From Notamacropus eugenii (Eukaryota > Chordata > Mammalia > Diprotodontia > Macropodidae): DNA of 64,000 bases. Below the pieces are notes generated by a model, which had not been told where the DNA came from, did no database searches, and worked only from the letters and a program-made list of their open reading frames with translations. Below, in pieces: positions 56,366 to 64,000 of this stretch. The position numbers were made by a program, and so were the translations under genes. How positions within the stretch are numbered: the stretch's first letter is position 1; each line of letters starts with the position of its first letter. Where the stretch lies: positions 336,120,651-336,184,650 of the forward strand of contig NC_092874.1 in NCBI RefSeq assembly GCF_028372415.1. The letters run 5' to 3'.

Positions 56366-56761
56366 AAAAAAAAGCTCAAATTACATTTATAGGACAAGGA
56401 TAAAGACTGGACTTTTAATTTCACTGATAGAAGGAACTCCTAGATGAGGAAACTCAATCATTGCTGGTTGCCATCTTCTCTGTAATTTATAGTCTTAGAG
56501 TAGGGGTATTGCCCTTTTTTTATATGTTGTGGCCTCCTTTGGTGGTCTGGTAAAGCCTATGGACTCATTCTCAGAATTACATTTTTAAGGGCATAAAACA
56601 TAATACAAAGGATTTCAAAGGAAACCAATTATGTTGAAATTATAACAAAAAATGTTAAAAAAAAGTTCACACACTCAAGGTTAAGAACTTGTCTCAGAGA
56701 GCTGTCTAGAGCACTGACAGGTTAAATAACTTACCAAGTCACAAACATTTTCCTCATAATT
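56366..56761. other. Unassigned intergenic stretch
   Basis: Nothing recognised. Confidence 0.5.
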
Positions 56762-56870
56762 CTATGAGACAGATAGTAGTAGATAAGGCAACTGAGCTGC
56801 AAGAGAGGTGAAGTGATTTGTCCAGGGGATACATGGCTAATAAGTCTAGGAGCAAGGATTCAATCAGAGC
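56762..56870 (-). mobile_element. MIR-type SINE fragment
   Basis: GATAAGGCAACTGAGCTGCA, GTGATTTGTCCAGGGGATAC and TAATAAGTCTAGGAGCAAGG are in reverse-MIR order. Confidence 0.6.
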
Positions 56871-57465
56871 ACATTGACCAGTGGCCAATTTTGGCCAAAC
56901 CTTTATCTGCAGCATGATGTAGAGGAAAGAGCATAGGCTAAGAGACCTATCTCAGTTTATTTCTGAATGCCAAATATGATTTTGCAATATTTGGATGGAC
57001 CATATTCCAAAATAAAATGATGGTAAACAACTGAAAACTCTGTAAGTGAATTGTATTTCAATTAGATGCTTCATGTGTTTCTAGAAAAAAGTTTTATAAT
57101 CTTATACCCAGTGTGTGGAAAGCCACAGCAGAGAATGTCTCATTTAGGAAAATCATTCTATTAAACTGTTCAGTTTTGTCCAATTCTTTGATAATTTTCT
57201 TGAGTGCAACACGTCTGGCAACGAGAAGAAATCACTGCTAGAATTCATCCTAAAACAAGATTGTTTTGAGAGACTTAAATCTTGATTTGCCACCAGGACA
57301 TTCACGATGCTTTATTTTTGAAAAATTGACATCTTTTTTCTTTAAATCAGTCATTTTAATCAACTCCTCCTTCAGATTTAATTCTCATGACAAAAAAAAA
57401 ATAAGTAAAAACATCAGAGGCACTAAATATTTTATGAAAGTTATCTGATAATGTAATAATAATAG
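56871..57465. other. Unassigned intergenic stretch
   Basis: Nothing recognised. Confidence 0.5.
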
Positions 57466-57635
57466 CTAATGTTTATACAGTGTTTCAAATTCACAAAGCA
57501 CTTGCTTCTCACCACGCTGTGGTAATAGTTCCATTAGGAGAAAAGCCAAGTGACTTCATGTCCACAATCACACAGCTAGTGTTGAGACAGTCTGAACTCA
57601 CATCTTCCCAAGTCTAACACTCTACCCATTATAGC
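57466..57635 (-). mobile_element. MIR/THER1-type SINE
   Basis: ATGTTTATACAGTGTTTCAA, TTCACAAAGCACTTGCTTCT and ATCACACAGCTAGTGTTGAG, ending near TAACACTCTACCCATTATA. Confidence 0.75.
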
Positions 57636-57859
57636 AAAAAATAAGACAGGCTCTGTGACCTTATTAACATAACTCTATGGGGTGAGGGCACTGCCTGTAC
57701 TGCAGCTTGGCATTTTCTCTGTAACCTCTGAATCTGCCATGGACATTGAGAGGCTCAAGGTAACATAGTTTAGCCTGGACCCCAAGTCCAGAGACCAGAC
57801 TTAAACTCAGGTCTTCTTGGTTTTAATCCTGACTTTATCAACCACCCTTAACTTCTTCT
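57636..57859. other. Unassigned stretch
   Basis: The part at 57760-57850 (AAACTCAGGTCTTCTTGG) may be the end of another reverse SINE; too weak to call. Confidence 0.35.
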
Positions 57860-58520
57860 AAATGTTATGTACCAATGGCCCTTCTCCTGGGGGGAAGGAG
57901 CTGTCTTCTTAACTCTTTTCAGAAACTTTCCTTGGCTTTTCCATTACTCATGGACTCACCTTCCTTTTAGTGATCTTTGCAATTATACTTTTGTAGTTGC
58001 TGCAAATGCTGCTCTTTTGGTTCTACATAGTTTTCTCTGCTTCAATTCAAGAGAAACTTGGCATGTTTCTCTAAGTACTTTGCTTGTTATTTCTTATTCC
58101 ACAACAATTTCCTATTAAATTTATATTCCATAGTTTGTCAGTCACTTCCCAAATGATGGGAAGCCACTTTGTGTTTAGTTTTTTGCTACTCCAAAGGTTG
58201 CTTCTATGACTATTTTGGGAAATCCTGGGTCTTTCTTCCTGCCTTTGATCTTTGTAGGGTAATCTTCATAATCTTTGATCTTGGTAGGCAGGCAGTAATG
58301 GAGAAAACCAAGTAGAGATTAGTCACTTTTCTGGCATAATTACAAACTGAAATTCAGTATGGCTGGACCACTTCACAACTCTACCAAACAGCAAATCAGT
58401 ATACTCAATCTTCCTACAGTGTAACACTGACTGGTTCCACTTTGTCACCTTTGCTTTATTTGCCTGATGTGTGGTAACATGTCTGAGCTGTTTTAAAAAG
58501 TCTTTGTCTTATGGCTTAGT
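57860..58520 (-). mobile_element. Old L1 3' part
   Basis: CACTTCCCAAATGATGGGAA, TTTTTTGCTACTCCAAAGGT and TATGGCTGGACCACTTCACAACTC-type blocks correspond, in order, to the antisense L1 3' region seen clearly at 33560-33850. Confidence 0.65.
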
Positions 58521-58601
58521 GATTTGGAAAATCAGTACCTGGCTCAATATTCTTCTCCAGTCCAACCCTTTCCCCTTACACTTGGGGGGATGGGGTGGTA
58601 A

Positions 58602-58635
58602 TGGTGTGTGTGTGTGTGAGTGAGTGTGTGTGTGT
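58602..58635. repeat. (GT)n microsatellite, interrupted
   Basis: GT units with two GAGTGA interruptions. Confidence 0.9.
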
Positions 58636-58649
58636 CTTCCCAATTCATC

Positions 58650-60005
58650 TATGTCTTCATTCTCATTACCTATGACCAAAACCTTACTGACACTGTTCTC
58701 TTCAATGTGACCAATGATCCCTTATCAAATCTTCTTATGGCCTTTTCTCAGTCTTGAACCCCCTTAATCTCTTTGAAGCATGTAACACTTGTTGATCACT
58801 CTTTTCTTCTTAAATATTCTCTTTTCCAGGTTTTCATGACACTATTTTCTTCTGAGTGTCCTTTATGTCCAACTCTGTTTCTCATATGGCTTTGTTGGTT
58901 CTTCATCCATGTCGTATCCAATGTAGGTACTGTCCAAGGTTCTGTCCTGGACTATCTTTTCTTTTTGCTCCATATTATTTCAGCTGGACACCACAGCTCC
59001 AACTGCTTCATGGACTGTTGAACTGAATGTCCTAGACATAACAAATTTAACATGTCTAAAACAGAACTCATCTTTCCTTCCAAACTTTTCCAGTAGCAAC
59101 AGTACCTCTATCCTTTCACTTACCAAGGCTCAGAATCTCAGTGTCATCCTGGACAACTGCACTCTCAATACCCCATACATCCTATCTGCTGATAAATCCT
59201 GTCATTTCTACCTTCAGAATGTCTCATATAACATCCTTTTTTCTCCATTCATAGCAACAACACCAATTCAGGCCCTCATCACCTCTCACATGGATTACTG
59301 TAGCAGCCTTCTGGATCTTTGCTTCAAGTCATTCTCTACCCTAATCCATCTTCCACTCAGCTGCCAAGGCAATTTTTCCTAAAGCATAGGTCTATCACCC
59401 TGTTGCTCAAAGATCAAATATAAAGTCCTTTTTAGCTCTTAAAGCTCTTCATAACTAGCTTGGTTCTTACCTTTCCAGTGTTAGACAATCCAGCTACACT
59501 AGCCTACTTCCAATTCCTTAAACATAACACTCTACCTTCCATTGATGTCTTTGTACTGGCTGTTCCCTGTGCTTGGAATGCTCTGCTCCTTCACTTCTGC
59601 CTCTTAGTTTTCCTAGCATTCTTCAAGTCTCAGCTCAAATCCTTCTTTACAAAGCTCTCAGTCTCTCCATCCAACCCATCCCCCCAGCTGCTAATACCTT
59701 CATATTGTCCTCATGGGCTATCCAGGGAAGGGGAACCTGCAGCCTTGAGGCCACAAGTGGCCCTCTAGGTCCTCAAGTTTGACCCTCTGACTGAATCCAA
59801 ACTTCACTGAATCTTTTTATTAAGAGGATTTGTTCCCCACCCCTCATACACCTATCTTCTACGTGCCTAGTTATTTACACATTTTCCCCTCATTGTGCTC
59901 CTTGACAGTTGGGATTCCTTTTTTTGCCTTTCTTTGCATTCCCAGGGCCTAGCACAATGCCTGCTGCATAGCAAGTGCTTAACACATGCTTTATATGGAT
60001 CATTT
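58650..60005 (+). mobile_element. L2 LINE, long 3' copy
   Basis: ACCAATGATCCCTTATCAAA, TAACATGTCTAAAACAGAAC, ACCAATTCAGGCCCTCATCA, CATGGATTACTGTAGCAGCC, TTCCCTGTGCTTGGAATGCT and CCAGGGCCTAGCACAATGCC are L2 landmarks in order. A short DNA element interrupts it at 59722-59837. Confidence 0.85.
59722..59837 (+). mobile_element. Short DNA element (MITE-like), second copy
   Basis: CCAGGGAAGGGGAACCTGCA followed by GCCTTGAGGCCACAAGTGG and CCCTCTAGGTCCTCAAG matches the non-folded half of 19107-19222 over about 60 bases. It sits as an insertion inside an L2 copy. Confidence 0.55.
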
Positions 60006-60049
60006 CCTCTTCTTAATTACTATCTCCTTCTTGGGTTTGGTGACACTGT

Positions 60050-61046
60050 TCTTTTTTGATTTCCTTTTAGGTTACCCATTACTGTCCTTTACCTACCTCT
60101 GCCTCTGCATGGATATAACCCACAATTCTGTTAGTCCTGTTTTTCTCTCTCTTCTCTTTTTGTGATCACATCAGATGTCAAGGATTCAATGACCACTTCT
60201 AGGTCTCCCGTGTCTACTCATCAAAGCACCTTCTTTCCCCACTTTTCCTGAGGAATCCTCCTAACTTCCCTGTTTCTTCGGAGGGTGCCAACATTCTTGT
60301 AGCCACTCAGATCTGGAACCTAGAAGTCAGCCTTGATTCTTCACTCCCCCCTCAATCCTTCTTCAAAACCAATTGCCAAGTCCTAGCAACTCTAACCCCA
60401 AACCTCTTTTAACCCTTTATCTTCTCTCACACAACAACCAGTCTTATTCAAGGTCTTAACCTCAACAATTAGCTTCCTAAATCTCCCTGCTTCCAGTTTC
60501 TTACTCTCTTGCCAAACTGATATTCCTAAGACACAGGTCTGACAATGTTATTCCCCTTCTCAAGAATATTCAGTGGTTTCCTCTTGCCTGTAAAAAAAAA
60601 AAATAGAAATTCCTGTTTGGCAGTAAAGCCCTTCACCATATGGCTTGATCCTATCTTATTTCATACTAGGCTTATTTCATGCTACTCCCCACTCACACAC
60701 CATATTTCAAAGTGGCTTCCCTGCTATTCCTTGAAGAGGAGGTTGTCCCTCATGCCTGAAATGATCTCCCTCTTCACCTCCATCTGGGAGAATCTTTAGC
60801 TTTCTTCAAAGAATAACTCAAGAGGTCTTACTTGATCTCCTCAGTAATCAGTGCTCCCCTTCTGAAATTTGTATAGTACTTGCTCTGTGTGTTTCCAACG
60901 TACTTATTGCGTAGATTTTGTTGCTACCCTCCCCAGTAGAATATAATCTACCTGAGTACAAGTTTCACTTTTGTCTTTATAGCGCTAGCAAAAGAATGGT
61001 ATCTGTCATGTTACCAGGTTCTTAACAAATACTTGTTGAAATGACA
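60050..61046 (+). mobile_element. L2 LINE, second 3' copy
   Basis: TTACCCATTACTGTCCTTTA, GTCAGCCTTGATTCTTCACT, ACACAGGTCTGACAATGTTA, GCCCTTCACCATATGGCTTG and an ACAAATACTTGTTGAAATGA end. It follows the first copy directly in the same orientation. Confidence 0.78.
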
Positions 61047-61204
61047 GCTATCCATAAGTTATTAAAAATGAAAGTATAAAGGCTGATAAAAGTTTACCAT
61101 GAAGTTAAAATTGTGGTTGAAAATACATAGAAAAATATACTGTATTTTTACTGTTGGAGGGCTGAAAATTCTATTGAAGTTATTAGAAGTAGCATTGTTA
61201 TTAC

Positions 61205-61320
61205 CAAGCAGAATGGTATAGTGGAACCTGGTCATGAACCAAAACAACTTTGGCTCCAGCTGGGCCTTGAACATATACTATGTGACCCTGGACAGGTCAC
61301 TCCACCTGCAACTCTGACCA
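61205..61320 (+). mobile_element. SINE head fragment (MIR type)
   Basis: CAGAATGGTATAGTGGAACC and ATACTATGTGACCCTGGACA are in forward order. Confidence 0.5.
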
Positions 61321-61414
61321 TAAGTTACAGAACTGGTGACTATCCCTATCGATAGGAGTTTCTTCACTCGGGGTTCCTTAAACCAACAATGTTAATAATA
61401 TCAGGTAATATTTA

Positions 61415-61661
61415 GGTGTTGTTGTTCAGTCGCATCTGATTCTTCATGACCCCATTTGGGGTTTTCTTGGTAAAAATACTGGAGGGGTTTGCCATTTCCC
61501 TCTCCATCTATTTTATAGATGAGGAAACTGAGGCAAAGAGGGTCAAGTGACTTGCTCAGGGTCACACAGCTACTAAGTGTCTGAGGTCAGATCTGAACTC
61601 AGGAAGATAAGTCTCCCTGACTCCAGGCCTGGCATGCTATCCACTGCACCACCTAGTTGTA
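61415..61661 (-). mobile_element. MAR1 SINE, well preserved
   Basis: GTTGTTGTTCAGTCGCATCT, CCCCATTTGGGGTTTTCTTG, GATGAGGAAACTGAGGCAAA and GCATGCTATCCACTGCACCA. It is among the least diverged MAR1 copies in the window. Confidence 0.92.
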
Positions 61662-61905
61662 TTTATATAGCACCCCCTATGTGCCAGGCACTGTGCTAAG
61701 TGCTATCCAATTACTATCTCATTTGATCCTCACAATAATCTTAGGAAATAGGTGCTATTATTATCACCATTTTACAGATTGGGAAACTGAGGCAAATAGA
61801 TTAAATGATTTGCCCAGGGTCACAGAGGTAGGAAGTATTTTGAGGTGACATTTGAATTCAGGTCTTGCTGACTTTAGGGCCCAGGGCTTTGGCCCAGTTC
61901 TCTGT
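61662..61905 (-). mobile_element. MIR/THER1-type SINE abutting the MAR1
   Basis: TATGTGCCAGGCACTGTGCT, TCATTTGATCCTCACAATAA, CATTTTACAGATTGGGAAAC and TTTGAATTCAGGTCTTGCTG are in reverse order, near full length. It marks the left edge of the repeat-free ATG12 flank. Confidence 0.85.
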
Positions 61906-63426
61906 TAAAAAAAAAAAGTTAGAGATCTTTATCAATAAAAATATGTTAGACAGAGATTAGACAAAGCTAAAAAATAGATTGTTTGCCTAAATTCTATAAC
62001 TCTGAAGTTACCCTTTTTCTAGCTATGCATTGTACACCTTTCTTGGTTTTATACTATGATTATTACAATTTAATCTAACAGATTAATTCTGTGTTACGTT
62101 TTAGTGAATGAATGCATCAAATAAGGGTCTTTAGTATGGAGAAAACAGAAGATGCCATCCTTAGGCAAACCGAGTCAGAGAGAAAAAGGGGCAGAGAGCT
62201 AAGATTTCAGCTTTGAAAAAGGAAACACAGCTTACTGTTGTTCTATGGCACCCCCTAATGTTCATGTATGACATATCACCATAATGACATTGAAATGATG
62301 CAGAACTAAATAGAAACTTGGAAAACAATATGAAGTTGAAATGTAAAATTTATGAAAATCTTTTTTTTTCTTTTATGGTTCCAGTGGACACTTTAAAATA
62401 ATATATAATTTCATTCAATTTACTATAATGTTAGTTGAAAAAAACCATATGTGACAAATGCAGTAAAGAAAAAAGTTCTAATGGCTACATTAATGGAAAA
62501 CTTAAATTTTCAGTGGTAGCATGAAACATACATGAGGCAGAGAGTGATTTAATTCAAACTCAGCAAAAAACCCCAAAAGTTTAACTCATATATGTTGTTG
62601 TAGTTACATAGAAAGTATTTTTGGCATTGTATAAGAGAATATACAGTAATAAATCACTGCATAATTAAATAACTATTAAATAGTAAGGTTAAAAAGATCC
62701 TATCCCAAATAACGTTTAATAAAAGAGAATATTAAGAGAAATCAGCAAAGCCCTATGGTGTTGAGAGTTCCTTTCACACAATAAATATTTTAAGGTAGTC
62801 TTGCAGTTATCTAAATTGTTTGCTCTGCTTGTTGGCTAAGTGCCTGTTATTATTAGGTTATTTAATAGGTTATTTAAAGAAAATTTCAGTGCTGCTGTGG
62901 CAATGAAGACATTAAAGAGAGATGCCAACATCTATCCCTCATCTGCCTGCTGGGCTATCCTCTTCTTGCCTAGGTAAGCAAAATGGAGAGATTACAAACT
63001 GAAATGTTTTAAGAGAAGATTGCCCAGGAGATGCAATATGAGAAAGAACATCTTATAGCTAAAGCACATGGATTTCCCTGTCCAAACAAGTATTTTAAAA
63101 AATCCCTTTTATCAAAGGAAAATTAGGAGTACACTGTCATTAAAAAAACAGTAGCCAAGACATTTTGCAACACTAGCAAGATAGGTATAGTCTGTCAACT
63201 TTGTAATAATGATTTTGCATGACAAATAGTTTAAGTTACATTTAGTGGGACTCCATTCTCTGTTTACAGGTATTTACAGGCATTTCTCTTATACAGAAAG
63301 AGAGTGTTTCATAAATAAATGGAGAGAAGATCACATTCATCTCTTTCCAACATGTTTTTGGATACAAAATCTCTCAGTGCTCTGCTTCCTTTTTGGAGGT
63401 TAGTGCTAAGCAGCAAGTGGTTTTAA
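61906..63426 (-). other. ATG12: Probable ATG12 3' UTR, left limit unknown
   Basis: About 1.5 kb of AT-rich sequence directly downstream of the ATG12 stop contains no recognisable SINE or LINE, unlike everything to its left, which is cut off by a MIR/MAR1 pair at 61415-61905. ATG12 has a long 3' UTR in human. Several ATTAAA-type hexamers occur on the minus strand (for example near 62714, 62548 and 62068), and no single end can be picked. Confidence 0.55.
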
Positions 63427-63486
63427 TCATCCCCATGCCTGAGATTTGCAGTAATGCAGGACCAGCTTACCATCACTGCCAAAACA
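63427..63486 (-). CDS. ATG12: ATG12 last coding exon, C-terminal 19 residues and stop (partial gene)
   Basis: ATG12 is the ubiquitin-like protein that is activated by ATG7, passed to ATG10 and joined through its C-terminal glycine to a lysine of ATG5. The conjugate, with ATG16L1, drives LC3 lipidation on the growing autophagosome. On the minus strand the acceptor TTTTTATAG is followed in phase 0 by 20 codons reading Cys-Phe-Gly-Ser-Asp-Gly-Lys-Leu-Val-Leu-His-Tyr-Cys-Lys-Ser-Gln-Ala-Trp-Gly-stop. This matches, residue for residue, the end of human ATG12 as I recall it, including the Trp-Gly end needed for conjugation. The earlier exons must lie to the right of this window. Position and strand relative to CDO1 agree with human chromosome 5q. 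Confidence 0.95.
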   Translation of the reverse strand, partial: CFGSDGKLVLHYCKSQAWG

Positions 63487-64000
63487 CTATAAAAAGGGAA
63501 AAAAAAGAAAATATAACAAAGAATTAAGCTCCACTGTACTTACGAGTCTCAATGTATAATCTATTCCTCAAAATGAAATCAATACTATCAAATGCCACAG
63601 ACCACAAATATTTTGTAATATTCTTACATACGTGAGCAAATAGATTATGAGCATTGCAACCCTAATCTGTCAAGGAATGGGTGTTCTTCCTTTGACACAA
63701 TTAGGAACACTGAGTGAATTTGGTCATTTCAACCATGGACAGAAACATACCTTTTAAAATTCTGCTCAATGTTATTGAACCCACGCTAAAATATTATAAA
63801 TTCAAGTTACTTTTCACTGATAATGAATTTAATTGCATTTAGCCACATTTTCTCTGCCCATTATGGTTATTCTCTGCCCACTAGAATAATGGTTATTATT
63901 CTAATTAGTAATAATAACCTAAACTCACATTTATCAGGTGTTTCTTAAAAATTCTGTGGGAAAGAACAAGTATTATTATATGTATTTTACAGATAAGAAA
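63487..64000 (-). other. ATG12 last intron, 3' part
   Basis: It is intronic by position. It opens with a polypyrimidine-like acceptor tract on the minus strand. No other ATG12 exon was found up to the window edge. The right end (about 63905-64000) looks like the start of a minus-strand MIR-type SINE. Confidence 0.7.

Noticed and set aside
59460-59768. Plus-strand 102-codon frame
   Set aside because: It lies in an L2 3' region and runs into the short DNA element; residual LINE coding wording, not a gene.
63487-64000. ATG12 penultimate exon (segment with Phe-Ile-Tyr-Val-Asn-Gln-Ser-Phe-Ala-Pro)
   Set aside because: No such reading was found on the minus strand up to the window edge, so it must lie beyond it.

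Overview
This is a mammalian nuclear window, almost certainly from a marsupial. It is AT-rich and gene-poor, and it is full of tRNA-headed SINEs of the marsupial MAR1 type, marsupial L1 and half-L1 (HAL1-like) copies, and old L2, L3/CR1 and MIR/THER1 repeats. Nothing prokaryotic is present: no operons, CRISPR array or insertion sequence.

Two host genes can be read directly, both on the minus strand. CDO1 (cysteine dioxygenase) is complete: five coding exons at 27889-28058, 22905-22982, 18435-18589, 15636-15805 and 14028-14057 join in frame to give 603 nt, or 200 residues plus a stop, the usual mammalian length. The iron ligands His86, His88 and His140 and the Cys93/Tyr157 cofactor pair are all present. 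A CpG island with a TATA-like box covers its 5' end. The 3' UTR carries a long (CU)n tract. ATG12 is represented only by its last coding exon (63427-63486, ending Trp-Gly-stop) and a probable repeat-poor 3' UTR to its left. CDO1 and ATG12 are neighbours on the same strand in human, so the order is conserved. They have no direct functional link: one degrades cysteine, the other makes the autophagy conjugate ATG12-ATG5.

Layout. 0-13 kb: intergenic DNA downstream of CDO1 with SINEs, one L1 3' end and L2/MIR fragments. 13.2-28.4 kb: CDO1, with SINEs, L2, L1 and a HAL1-like copy in its introns. 28.4-63.4 kb: the CDO1-ATG12 interval, swollen by transposons. It holds (a) a four-level nest at 30.8-43.0 kb: an old L1 hit by an LTR element (31091-42909), which contains an L1 5' part, which contains a younger L1 (32994-36592); (b) a very old L1 scaffold at 43.6-52.4 kb cut by a solo LTR, two MAR1 SINEs and a 0.9 kb element; (c) L2, L3/CR1 and L1 fossils at 52.5-61.0 kb. 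63.4-64 kb: the end of ATG12.

I found no clearly new molecular system. The most unusual items are the internally deleted L1 that joins an open ORF1 to an open ORF2 C-terminus, its two stacked 5'-end motifs, the nested insertion history readable from target-site duplications, a longer element that shares the tail of a SINE family, and the polypyrimidine tract in the CDO1 3' UTR. All calls come from reading the sequence by eye; repeat family names are from memory and were not checked against a library.
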